Shown piece by piece: positions 14,001 to 22,835 of a stretch of 64,000 bases of DNA. Source of the stretch: Pipra filicauda (lineage: Eukaryota; Chordata; Aves; Passeriformes; Pipridae). The stretch is from positions 3,405,790 through 3,469,789 of the forward strand of contig NW_024104998.1 of the NCBI RefSeq assembly GCF_003945595.2, read 5' to 3'. Both the position numbers and the translations under genes were made by a program. Within the stretch, counting starts at the first letter, position 1; every line of letters starts with the position of its first letter. The notes beneath the pieces were generated by a model. It made no database searches. It saw only the letters and a list, made by a program, of their open reading frames with translations, and was not told the origin of the DNA.

Positions 14001-17000
14001 TTCAAACATAATCAAAGAATAGTTTGGGTTGGAAGAGACCTTTTAAGGTCACCTAGACCAACTGCTCCCCTGCAACAAGCAGGAACATCTTCAACTAGAA
14101 CACATTGCTCAGAGCCCCATCCAACCTGATTTTGAATGTTTCCAGGGATGGGGCATCCATGACCACCCTGGGCAACCTGATCCAGTGTTTTACTACACTT
14201 GTAAAAAATTTCTTTCTTATATCTAGACTGAATCTACACTCTGAGTTTAAAACCATTACCCCTTGTCCTATCAACACAGGCTCTACTAAAAAGTCTGTCC
14301 CCATCTTTCTTATAGGCCCCCTTTAAGTACTGGAAGGCTGCAATAACGTCTTCCCAGAGTCTTCTCTTCTCCAGGCTGAGCAATCAGCCTGTCCTCATAG
14401 GAGAGATGCTCTGTGTTTCTGATTATTTTTGTGGCCTTCCTCGGGAGTCACTCTAACAGGTCCATGTTCTTTTTGTGCTGAGGACAGCAGAGTTGGATGC
14501 TGTCCAGTACAGCAGTGATGTACAGTCCAGTACTCCAGGTGATGTCTCACACCCGGAGTGAAGTACAGCAGCAGAATCACCTCCCTCACCCTGCTGGCCA
14601 CGCTTCTTGTGATGCAGCCCAGGATATGCTTGGTTTTTTAGGCTGTGAGTCCACATTGCTGGGTTGTGTCTAGCTTTTCATCCACCAGTACCCCAGGTCC
14701 ACCCCCACAGAGCTGCTCTATATCTGTTCATGTCTCAACCTGTATTGATACTGGGGGTTGCCCTGATACAGGTGCAGCACTTTGCACCTGGTCTTGTTGA
14801 CCTCATGAGGTTCCCATGGGTCCACTTCTCCAGCTTGTCCAGGTTCCCCTGGATGGTATCCCATCCCTCAGGCATGTCAACCACAACACTCAGTCTAGTG
14901 TCGTCTGCAAACTTGCTGAGGGTGCACTTGATCCCCCTGTCTGTGCTACTGATGAAGGTATTGAGCAGCACCGATCCCAACATGGATACCATCTCCATCT
15001 GGACACTGAACTGTTGACCACCACCCTCTAGAGAAATTCTACAGGTAAGAGATTTTGATTTGGGATCCAAATTTAGTCTGGTTTCTTTTGTAATCAATTA
15101 TAATTAAAAACAAAGCAAATAATTCCAGTTCATGATAATGTCTAATGATTTCCTCTGAAATTGTTTGGTCCTTGCCCTGTTTATTTTCTAGATCAAGCTA
15201 TTGGAGCACAGACAATAACACACAACTGTGCTGAGCAAACCCTCTGCTATTTGAAAACAACAAAAAAGCGGACTTGCTCTGATGTGGTTTGATGAGTTTC
15301 AGAGACACTAACGTAAAGAGAGATCAAAGCATCTTTTAACTTTTACCTTAGCTTTACCGAAATCACCAGATGCTCTTGAGGCTTCATCTAAAGGGACAGC
15401 TCCATGTTCTTTTGCTTCCTTGAAGAGTTCAGCAACAATTTTACTCGGATTACTGGAAGCCCCAGAAATCTGTAATCCTCTATATTCTGAGTCACCTGAA
15501 TAAAATCTTTAGAGTAGTAATGTACATAAACAACAATGCTTTAAATGACAAGCATAATTTTTATCTTTCCATCAAAAGAAAAAAAAATTAACAAAGAGAC
15601 AAATTTGGCACAAACCCCTTTCATTCTGATCACAGAAATTTTCCATTTGGTTCTGATCTTCTCAGTAATCCAAGCAGCATTACACCAAAGACATTTCACT
15701 AATAACCAACCAGATCCCAGAGGTTAGAGAGCAGGGCCATATGTTATAAGTGAACACAGTCCTGATGAAGCTGTGCATCTTATGTGGATGTCACCTGCTC
15801 ACAGAAAGACACATCTCCTCAGGGAAACTCCTGCGCATGGGACTGTGCCTGGGCTGGACAGAATATAGTCACAACTAATCTCACCTTGGCAGAACAAACA
15901 TGAAACTTTTTCTGGAAAACCAGACCAGTGCCACAATTTGATTTTTTAATTCACAGATCTAGCATATTTCCACTCCTGCCAACACCAGAAATTGAAATTT
16001 TTAAATAACTGTAATTAACCTTTCAAGGCATTTTAAAACCTGCAGAAACTGCTGTGAAAGCTAATTTGTGGGTTCTTTTCTTCACCACAGTCCCATTACT
16101 AGCTCTTGAAGATGAAATGTTAAACTACAAATAATTCAAAATAGTTTAATAGTTCAAAACTGTATCTGTTTGATTATGAAGATCTGAGAAGGGCATTATA
16201 ATCTCTAAATACCAACAGAACAGATGCTGTAAAAAAATCCGTATATAAATACATAATCTGGCAAACCTGAGTGTTTTGTCTTTGATTACAGGAAACATTA
16301 ATAATTAATAAGTGCTTCCTGTTTTTCTCAACATTTACATTTAACCACTTTGGGCAAGGTAAATCAATTAATCCATGTGAAACTGTCTCTCAGGCTAAGG
16401 ACTTCAAAATGTGTTGACTCCACCATATTTTACAGTTACCAAAAAAACCAGTATTAGGTATGAAGGTACTCTACAACCATAATGCTTTTATGATGTCACA
16501 TAACTGTCAATCCCTTAGTAACATCTCCCTTTGTACATAAATCCGTATTTATTATCTCAACTGCTATTTATATGGAAAATCTTTAATTATTAGATTTAAA
16601 AGAATGATAGTGGTAAGGAGATGAAACAAGAACTCTCATAATTGTCATTCATTCAAGAAAGGAAGCACTCAAATATTTGAACAAGAGGTACAAAGAACAA
16701 CTCAGGATAATTGAGAAAAGGCAAAAAATTTTTTGAGTGCAAGTGTAAGTTACAATTTTTACAACCACACAGTCACATGTTAAGGCATCTACAGGTCCTA
16801 CATCACTACAGTCAGATTCTGCTAATGGTTTTACTACAGCCGTGTACTGCTAACACTTACTCTAACAAGTCCCATGGCATCCCTGCAGTTACTAGCCCTT
16901 TGCAGGACAGACCTAGCTCACATGCATTTTGAAAAAAACAGGACGGACCAAAGTGTGAATGTGACAAAAAACCCAATCACTTTCACGATTGTTAAATATT

Positions 17001-20000
17001 TTTTTTTTTGTTTAAAAATACCTTTGGTTTTCTTTGTCATCACTCATGCTTCTCTCTGGTTTTCTCAGCCTTCTAAGAGAATCCAGTTTAAGACTGCCAA
17101 GAGAATAAAAAAATACGCTTGAAGATGACTGGTACATACACTTTACTAAGTAATTTACACCTAACTTCTGAAACTAATTCCTTTTCAGAAACTAAGGATA
17201 TCAAGTTGTTGTAGTTTTTCTGATCTTTTTTTTTTTTTTTGGCCAAGGTACATAGCCATGAATGCCTCTCAATGAATAAGCAGGAAAGGGCACATGTATG
17301 GCAGAGTCATCCTGCAGTAACAGTTGGACTGGATGGTCATTGCAGGTCTATTCCAACTGAACTATTCTATTCTAGCATAGGTTATGCAGAATTCTGCTTT
17401 ACGCCACTGGTGGTCCCACAGATAACACATGATATATGCAAGCTCAACAGCTGTTTCAGAATCCAGGGTTGTTAGCTTGCACAACGCCAGGAAAGCTGTG
17501 CAGATATATGCTCTTATCCTGTAGGATTTGATAAAAATCATTAATATAAGATGTATATGAGGCAGCTAACTACCATGTGATAACGTACCTACAGCCTGCT
17601 ACGTGAGTAATGGCAGATCACTAGTTTAGATTTATGCAATTTTTCTGATTACTATACCTTTGAAATCAAAGTGTAGCAGAGCTAGCCATTTCTTTTTTAA
17701 GTATCAGTGTTGATGAAACAATGTAATTCTGTATCTCAGTGAAGAATCTGCTTCTCATTATTTTCTCAGAAAAAAAATGTATTATTATGGACTTAGATCA
17801 TGTGCACTAGAAACACTTTTAACCTTAGTTTTAATAATTTATTTTCTTCCTGTGTCGCACTGTAGGTTTTATGGGGTTTGTGTTTCTGTGCCCACAGTTG
17901 TAAGTTTCTCTAAGGACTCACACATGACAGTAGGGCTCAGAGGCATCTTCTATACCTGTAACTCTGGAAGGCAAGCTGAGGAGGTGACTTCAAGAGCAGG
18001 ACTATGTTTCCTTACAATTAATACACTGCTCATCTGAGAGCAAACTGAAGTCTACTACAATAAAAATCTCATTTTGGACACCATGCATAGCTGCCATCTC
18101 TTCCTCTCAGACAGATTCCAGTTTGCTCATCTGAGAGCAAACTGAAGTCTACTACAATAAAAATCTCATTTTGGACACCATGCATAGCTGCCATCTCTTC
18201 CTCTCAGACAGATTCCAGTGTGATTGCCAACAAAGATCACGTTTGCCAACTATCACACTGAAGTATTTGAGAAATGGTACTTCCTTTGGTTGGGAGTAGG
18301 AAGTTTTAACTTCAGGATATGTATCTGCAAATGAAGCTGTTTGCTTATTTGTTTGTAAACTTTGTTCTATGTAGCTGATTAGTCAACTGAAGTGGTTTCA
18401 CCAAAACAACAAAAAAAAGTCACCAAAACAGGTATTATTTTCCAAGTGTCACACACTTTACTAAAATTTCTCTTCCTGAAGAGATCTGAATTTAGAGATG
18501 TACTTGAAGCATGATTCTGGTGAGTATGATCTTTTCTTTTACTCCTTTAACACAGAGATCCATATTGGCAGCAGCAATTAAAAGACAAGCCAAATACAAG
18601 ACTTGTTATGGCATCACTGACAGTAATGATGTAAAAACTTCTCTTCTTCACAACTTAAAAAAATTAATTAAAAACTGGCAAAATTTCTTTATAAAAAATT
18701 CAAGACTACACAGAATCTTCAAATGCTATGTGAACTGCAAACACTGCAGGCTAGCAAAACCTGGATTTGTATATAGATATGTGTTTTTCCTTCCACCTGC
18801 CCAACCCAGACAAATTAATTAAGAAGTCTTTCTTATTTCTGTCACCCCATAGCTGCCTACTAGTGCAGCTACTAATAATTTTCCAAATTACTATTTGTCT
18901 CATCAGGTACTGACAAAAATACAACACTGAAAGCAGCTCACTTGCAAGTTTCACACAAACAACTATCTGCTGAATTCTGAAGAAGCCAGTAACTTCAGTA
19001 TTTTTCCGACAGCAAATTTCCAAATTCTGTCTGTGTAAACAAAGCGTAACACTGCATTTCACTTACAGCATCTTAGTCTTATCTGAAGGGGGTTTAAAGT
19101 GTTTTGGAATTCCTGGAATACCATATATCACAAAGGCTCTTAAATAAATACAATTTAAAAAGCATTCTGAGAAGACAGACAATGCATTATTGCAGGAATT
19201 CAAAATTCTGGATTATGAACTGTTTTAGATTGCTTTTTATACAAGGAGGGGAACAAGTAAGCATGATGAAGTTTTGTGAGCTAATATAGCACCTATCCCC
19301 ACTTTTCTGCAGCACAAAGCATGTCTTACCTCTGTGATACTTTTGTGTTACTGATCTTTGTAGCTGTTGGTTTGTCAGAACACAATGACTGCCTTTTAGC
19401 TTCATCTTCGTATAACTCTGCCAAGGCCAGCTGTAGGAAACAGAACTCTTTTTAGAAGTCTGCAACTGTAGAACTATATGTTGAACAGAAATAAGACAAA
19501 AATTAATGTGAAATGTGCATCTCTACAGAAAATTAGAAACATCAACGTGAGAAACCTCAACTAAAATTCAGCTTCCTTTCTGCTTTATGAAAAAAACCCA
19601 CACAATGCTTAAATGCCATTCTGACTTGCAACCTGTACTCTGCTGTCATCTTGTTCACACTGCTTCACTAGCTACATTAAGCCTGTATTAGATTCAGAAT
19701 CACAGAGTATATACACAGGTAGATATTAAGCATCAGCTCATTAATGTTAATAAACTAAAATAGCTACGTAATCCTCTGATAAGACTGGGCAGCAAATAAT
19801 AAATATTACAAACATTTTACATAGAAATTGAAAAAATGTAACTCAAATAAGCTTGTGCTGGAATGAAGAATGAATTCAGCCTTGCTGGCTTGAATTCAAG
19901 ACATCACTGCAAATACCCCAACAGCTTTTCCATAAAGATTCACTAAAAGATGCCATATCACTGGCAAGTTCATTTTTAGGAACTTGTGCAAGGGACATCT

Positions 20001-22014
20001 AACATGCCATTTTTAGCAATCTTACTTTTGTCCTGAATACTTTGTTTGTCGAATCATCCCACACCATTTTGTTCACATTATGCAACTGATACCATACACA
20101 CCAGAAAAGGTACTAGGCTACAATTTCATTGCAGTTTTATGTTGAAGGAATACACACTAAAGTAAAATTGAACATCATCTGTCCTTCAAAACACACTGCT
20201 ACAAACACAGAATATTAACCCCATACTATTGTGAGGCATTTTCTGCAGGGAAAAATATGAGCTGAGGAATTATACCCATTAAGAAAATTAAACTGAGTAA
20301 AAAGACAACTCAAGAAAACCACTGAAGACCCCCATTCTATCTGAGAAAACAAGCAAATACCTTTTAGATATGTAAAGCTGATGGGGTAAGTCACAAACAA
20401 CATGTCCAAGAGCAGACACTAAACAGAATAGGCAAAGATCTACCCTGTACCATCCCTAATCCAAAAACTCAGGGATGCTGAGGGAGCATAAAGGGCATGG
20501 TCAGGCTTCCGTGCATTCCTCACATTGCATCTTTTACAGTGCCACAACAAATCAAGTACAGGGATGGATGGATGGATGGTCAGCTACTCTGACCCAGAAG
20601 GGTACTTTCCTTGGGCTTTAGCACTTTATCCATAAGAATCAACCCAAAATGCCAGTCTGCTGCAGTTGACTAACACCTTATGAACCAAAAGTATCAACAC
20701 AGGCTTTATTACTGTTATATACTGTAACAGTAATAAAGCAATACTGGAGATTAATGCAACAGTAATATTGAAGAAGAGAAAGCTCCAGTAAGACCTCAGT
20801 GTGGCCTTTCAGCACTTAAAGGGGGCTTATAAAAAAGACAGAGAGTGACTTTTTACACAGGCAGATAGTTATAGGACAAGGTAGAATGGTTTTAAACTAA
20901 AAGAGGAGAAATTTAAATTAGATGTTAGGAACAGATTCTTTACTCAGAGGGAAGTGAGGCACCAGAATGGATTTCCCAGAGAATTTGTGGATGCCCCATC
21001 CCTGGCAGTGTTCAAGGCCATGTTGGATGGGGCTCTGAGCAGCCTGGTCTAGTGGAAGGTTCTCTGCACATGGCAGAGGGGTTGGAAGTAGATCTTTAGG
21101 CCCCTTCCAACCCAAATCATTTTATGATTGTAGCAAAATTAATCTCAGCAAGATGAAGATTACAAATAGTAACCAAGGTAAAAAAAAACCCCTATATCCA
21201 TTTTTCTCTGTTAATTATGTACAATTAAATGAAACGGGCACTTTCAGTTACTAAACATTTCACCTGTTTTCCAATCGATTTGTTGCTCAAATATTTTGAC
21301 CTTTCATGCAGCGTCAAAGTCGCACACAAAAAAGGAATACTGCTAAAAGGGTTTGTAATCAAGCCTTTAAATACCAGTGCTGAGTTACATTTGTGATCAC
21401 ACTCCACTCTTCCCATGTACGCCTGGGAAAAGGTCTTGTCGTTAGTCTTACACCACATCTGCGGAGACTGACATTGTCGTGCGGGAGGAGACATTCCTAC
21501 CAAATAATTAGGAAATACAATGGCGCCAAAATAACTTCAAGCACAGTTAGAACCCAGATACTGAAGTGTCGAGAGAGTCCCTCCAGTTCTCTGAAGAGTT
21601 CCCGCCCAGTTCCACCCACCGTTTCCCAAGGGGCCTAGTGCTCTTCCAGGGGCATCCTTCCCATCCCAGCCTCAGAAGGGGCGTGGGCGGCGGAAGGATG
21701 GAAAGAGCCCACCCCGGGGCAGCCCCGGCTGGGAACCCACGCACCGACCACTCCCCTCAGGGCGGCCCGACGGAAGGCCTGAAGCACCCCCAGGGAAGGC
21801 CTGGGGCGCCCCCGAGGGGACGCGGCTCTCCGCCCCGCCCGGCCCCGCCCCGGCAGCGCGACGTCCACCGCCGCCCTCTCACCTGCAAATCCCGGGCGCT
21901 AGGCGGGCGGCCGCTGCTCCGGGGCTGCCGATCCCTGCGGCCACCGGCGGCCCCGGCCCCGGCCGCGGGCACGTCCCCGTCCCGCTGCGCGGGCGCTGCC
22001 CCGCCGTCCGCCAT
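7867..22014 (-). CDS. UBXN2B: UBXN2B (p37), UBX-domain cofactor of p97/VCP; complete, 9 coding exons
   Basis: Coding exons, in transcript order: 21883-22014, 19330-19430, 17022-17093, 15347-15506, 13697-13774, 12244-12353, 11660-11797, 10313-10474, 7867-8029. They total 1116 nt, giving 371 residues plus TAA. Every intron is GT-AG and phases match at each junction. The product matches UBXN2B as I recall it, rather than the paralogue NSFL1C/p47: N-terminal [12 protein letters not shown], then [10 protein letters not shown], then the C-terminal half. Features: SHP-type box [10 protein letters not shown] at 156-165, SEP domain about 181-246, second SHP box [10 protein letters not shown] at 255-264, UBX domain about 292-369 with the p97-contacting TFPNK loop at 343-347. 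Unlike p47 there is no N-terminal UBA domain. Family knowledge: p37 binds the p97 N-domain and supports Golgi and ER membrane fusion and reassembly in the cytosol. Mammalian p37 is 331 residues; the extra length lies in the N-terminus and in exon 3. Confidence 0.96.
8355..8453 (-). mobile_element. CR1 3'-end fragment in intron 8
   Basis: TCACAGAATCACATAATATG, GAGTTGGAAAGGACCCAT, AAGGATCATCAAGTCCAAC on the plus strand is the complement of a CR1 3' end of the subfamily ending in the 'TGCTGAGTTGGAAGG' type. About 100 bp, minus orientation (same as the gene). Confidence 0.85.
9899..9925. repeat. 11-bp perfect inverted repeat, 5-nt loop
   Basis: TTTATTGCAAA, loop AACAC, TTTGCAATAAA. Lies in intron 8. 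Function unknown; it may be chance in AT-rich DNA. Confidence 0.7.
10313..10474 (-). CDS. UBXN2B: UBXN2B coding exon 8 (residues 264-317; linker and UBX start)
   Basis: Encodes [19 protein letters not shown], a Ser-Pro/acidic linker that in the family is a mitotic phosphorylation region, then the first UBX strands [19 protein letters not shown] and NQTH. Donor GTAAATTG, acceptor AATCCTTTAG. Phase 2 at its 3' end, splitting Arg318. Confidence 0.97.
10475..11659 (-). other. UBXN2B: UBXN2B intron 7
   Basis: 1.2 kb, AT-rich, no repeat or ORF of note. GTGAAAAA donor, AATCCTTTAG acceptor. Confidence 0.9.
11660..11797 (-). CDS. UBXN2B: UBXN2B coding exon 7 (residues 218-263; SEP end and second SHP box)
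   Basis: Encodes [20 protein letters not shown] then [20 protein letters not shown] and GQKLG. The IPxELQRL strand closes the SEP fold; [10 protein letters not shown] at 255-264 is the classical SHP box (binding site 1 for p97). Donor GTGAAAAA; acceptor TTAATTAAG, with a poor pyrimidine tract. Phase 2 at its 3' end. Confidence 0.96.
11798..12243 (-). other. UBXN2B: UBXN2B intron 6
   Basis: 0.45 kb, the smallest intron, separating the two halves of the SEP domain. The 11-nt word ACTGACAGTCA or close variants recurs near 11970 and 11995; nothing else seen. Confidence 0.9.
12244..12353 (-). CDS. UBXN2B: UBXN2B coding exon 6 (residues 182-218; SEP domain, first half)
   Basis: Encodes [20 protein letters not shown] followed by [17 protein letters not shown]. 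This is the hallmark first half of the SEP domain (Shp1/eyc/p47), including the DDGELR and FLESVKRG blocks. Donor GTAAGTTA, acceptor AACCTCATAG. Ends in phase 2, splitting Gly218. Confidence 0.96.
12354..13696 (-). other. UBXN2B: UBXN2B intron 5
   Basis: 1.3 kb, no recognisable repeat. A slightly more GC-rich patch around 12800-13110 gives short ORFs on both strands without any known domain. Confidence 0.9.
13697..13774 (-). CDS. UBXN2B: UBXN2B coding exon 5 (residues 156-181; first SHP box)
   Basis: Acceptor TATTTTTTTCAG and consensus donor GTAAGTAA flank 78 nt, phase 0 at both ends. It encodes [13 protein letters not shown], an F-x-G-x-G-x-x-L p97-binding (SHP) type box, and [11 protein letters not shown], the run-in to the SEP domain. 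Confidence 0.95.
13775..15346 (-). other. UBXN2B: UBXN2B intron 4
   Basis: 1.6 kb, about two thirds of which is a single CR1 LINE in the same orientation as the gene (14008-15028). Confidence 0.9.
14008..15028 (-). mobile_element. CR1 LINE, 1 kb 3' fragment with reverse-transcriptase remnant, in intron 4
   Basis: The minus strand carries [11 protein letters not shown], the CR1 reverse-transcriptase catalytic FADD block (codons at about 14911-14900), then [11 protein letters not shown], and further on [20 protein letters not shown] and the CR1 C-terminus, ending in a TTCCAACCCAAACTATTC 3' tail at about 14010. The frame is broken several times and the 5' end is missing, so it is a dead copy. 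It is the longest CR1 in the window. Confidence 0.95.
15347..15506 (-). CDS. UBXN2B: UBXN2B coding exon 4 (residues 102-155)
   Basis: 160 nt encoding [10 protein letters not shown], then [20 protein letters not shown] and GDFGKAK. The [16 protein letters not shown] block is strongly conserved in the p47/p37 family. The acceptor is the weak-looking CTCTAAAG; it is required because FYSG must be coded, and a more conventional TTTTATTCAG lies 11 nt further in (see findings). Donor GTAAAAGT. Ends in phase 0. Confidence 0.92.
15507..17021 (-). other. UBXN2B: UBXN2B intron 3
   Basis: 1.5 kb AT-rich sequence without identified repeats. The acceptor has a poor pyrimidine tract (TACTCTAAAG). Confidence 0.88.
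17022..17093 (-). CDS. UBXN2B: UBXN2B coding exon 3, 72-nt in-frame cassette (residues 78-101)
   Basis: Acceptor TTCTCTTGGCAG and donor GTATTTTT bound 72 nt that stay open in the required phase. They encode a basic stretch ([16 protein letters not shown]) followed by an acidic one (MSDDKENQ). It is phase 2 at both ends and divisible by three, so skipping it keeps the frame. The mammalian protein as I recall it reads straight from the exon 2 equivalent into RFYS, that is, it looks like the skipped form. Charge and composition suggest a disordered linker; possible phosphorylation of the SMSDDKE segment is inference only. Confidence 0.85.
17318..17374 (+). mobile_element. CR1 3'-tail fragment in intron 2
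   Basis: TAACAGTTGGACTGGATGGT ... GTCTATTCCAACTGAAC ... TATTCTATTCT is a degraded CR1 3' end in plus orientation, antisense to the gene. Confidence 0.75.
18027..18219. repeat. Exact tandem duplication, unit 97 bp, two copies
   Basis: 18027-18123 begins TGCTCATCTGAGAGCAAACT; the copy starts at 18124 and matches base for base through 18219, after which the sequence diverges. I compared the two copies by eye and saw no mismatch. Located in intron 2 of UBXN2B. Identity implies a very recent duplication or an assembly artefact. Confidence 0.95.
19330..19430 (-). CDS. UBXN2B: UBXN2B coding exon 2 (residues 45-77 plus 2 nt)
   Basis: Acceptor TTTCCTACAG and donor GTAAGACA flank 101 nt encoding [14 protein letters not shown] and a Lys/Ser/Thr-rich tail ending KVSQ. 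The ALAELYEDE helix is the segment shared with mammalian p37. The tail diverges, as expected for the linker before the SHP box. It ends in phase 2 (AG), so the next codon is Ser if exon 3 follows and Arg if exon 4 follows directly. Confidence 0.93.
20561..20579. repeat. (GGAT)n microsatellite
   Basis: Four to five units of the tetranucleotide GGAT. Confidence 0.9.
20703..20739. repeat. 15-bp perfect inverted repeat with 7-nt loop
   Basis: GCTTTATTACTGTTA, loop TATACTG, TAACAGTAATAAAGC. It lies about 30 bp from the 5' end of the intron 1 CR1 fragment. Unexplained; could be a remnant of a palindromic element. Confidence 0.85.
20772..21130 (+). mobile_element. CR1 LINE 3' fragment in intron 1, antisense to UBXN2B
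   Basis: Plus-strand GGCCTTTCAGCACTTAAAGG, ATGGTTTTAAACTAAAAGAG, GTGGATGCCCCATCCCTGGC and the tail CCTTCCAACCCAAATCATTT are the CR1 ORF2 C-terminus and 3' end. About 360 bp, 5'-truncated, ending near 21130. Confidence 0.95.
21883..22014 (-). CDS. UBXN2B: UBXN2B coding exon 1 (start codon; residues 1-44)
   Basis: Begins [10 protein letters not shown] and ends [10 protein letters not shown] just before a GT donor (GTGAGAGG). The start was chosen because MADGG aligns with the mammalian N-terminus and because the ATG has A at -3 and G at +4. The same frame stays open upstream through two further ATGs, the first at 22182, so an N-terminally extended form is not excluded by sequence alone. The exon is very GC-rich and lies inside the promoter CpG island. 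Its middle part, rich in Ala and Gly, is probably disordered. Phase 0 at its 3' end. Confidence 0.92.
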
Positions 22015-22018
22015 CTTC
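22006..22018. promoter_or_regulatory. YY1-type site over the UBXN2B start codon
   Basis: GTCCGCCATCTTC on the plus strand (GAAGATGGCGGAC on the gene strand) fits the YY1 core CCGCCATCTT. YY1 sites that overlap an initiator ATG just downstream of the transcription start are a known arrangement in TATA-less promoters. Binding here is inferred from motif and position only. Confidence 0.55.
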
Positions 22019-22383
22019 GGGAGGCGGTGGCGAGCGGCGGGCGGGGCGGGGCCAGCGCCCAGCCCGGCCGCCATGGCAACGGGAGGGGCAGCGCCGTGCC
22101 CGCCGCGCTGCCCTGAGCCCCCCCCCAGGGCCGGCTCCCCGGGCAGCAAAACTCCGCGCTGGTCGTGCGTTTCAGCAAACAAACATCAGCGTTTGTTGTT
22201 TGCGAATTGCATGGCTTTTCTGTCAATTAGTACTCACACCCCTCTTTCCTAGTTATATCTCTGGCTTCTCATGCCAATTAGCCCGCAGGTGCAGTTCTTC
22301 CCTCTACTTAAATATGGGGTCTGTGAAATAGGTGGTCTGTGAGTCGGTGGTCGCGGCCTCTCACTGCTGGAATTACCTTTCCC

Positions 22384-22835
22384 AGAATCACAGAATCCAT
22401 GGCTGGAAAAGACCTCTGAGATCATCGAGTCCCACCCATGACCGGACACCACCACGTCAACTAGACCATGACACTAAGTGCCACGTCCAGTCTTTCCTTG
22501 AGCAGCTTCAGGGACGGTGACTCCACCACCTCCCTGGGCAACCGATTCCAATGTCTAATCACCCTTTCTGTGAAGGAATTCTTCCTAATATCCAAGCTAA
22601 ACGTCCCCTGGTAACAGCTTAAGACTATATGTCCTCTTGTGCTATGGCTAATTCCTGGGAGAAGAGGCCTCACCCCCAGCTGGATACAACCTCCTCTCAG
22701 GTAGCTGCAGAGCAATAAGGTCCCCTCTTCTTCAGGCTAAACAACACCAACTTCCTCAGCTACTCCTCATAAGACTTGTGTTTCAGACCCTTCACCAGAT
22801 TCATCGCCTTTCTCTGGACTCTTCTGGGAGTAACT
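22384..22835 (-). mobile_element. CR1 LINE 3' fragment upstream of the UBXN2B promoter
   Basis: Plus strand begins AGAATCACAGAATCCATGGC and reads as the complement of a CR1 3' end. The minus strand encodes FSLDIRKNSFTERVIRHWNR and LPREVVESPSLKLLKERLD, the CR1 ORF2 C-terminal signature of a different subfamily from the intron copies. About 450 bp, 240 bp from the CpG island. Confidence 0.93.

Larger units (their letters stand above)
17094..19329 (-). other. UBXN2B: UBXN2B intron 2
   Basis: 2.2 kb containing a short CR1 tail (17318-17374), a T-rich run near 17227-17240, an exact 97-bp tandem duplication (18027-18219) and, next to it, a 9-bp inverted repeat CAGTGTGAT/ATCACACTG (18216-18260). 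Confidence 0.9.
19431..21882 (-). other. UBXN2B: UBXN2B intron 1
   Basis: 2.45 kb. Its 5' end is part of the CpG island. It also holds an antisense CR1 (20772-21130), a 15-bp perfect hairpin (20703-20739) and a (GGAT)n microsatellite (20561-20579). Confidence 0.9.
21640..22160 (-). promoter_or_regulatory. CpG island promoter of UBXN2B
   Basis: A block of about 520 bp, sharply richer in GC and CpG than its AT-rich surroundings, spans exon 1, the start of intron 1 and the presumed 5'UTR. It contains GC boxes (GGGCGGGGC at about 22040-22050), an EGR1-type GCGTGGGCG at 21681-21689 and no obvious TATA box. This is a typical housekeeping promoter. The transcription start is not determinable from sequence. 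The island also throws up long chance ORFs in several frames on both strands. Confidence 0.85.

Noticed and set aside
14664..15031. 117-codon and 71-codon plus ORFs
   Set aside because: They are the antisense of CR1 reverse transcriptase on the minus strand.
21566..22252. 228-codon plus-strand ORF across the UBXN2B CpG island
   Set aside because: It runs antisense over UBXN2B exon 1 in CpG-rich DNA where stops are rare; composition is Pro/Gly/Arg-rich and no domain is visible.
22461..22715. 84-codon minus ORF with LDIRKNSFTERV
   Set aside because: This is a CR1 ORF2 C-terminal relic, not a host gene.
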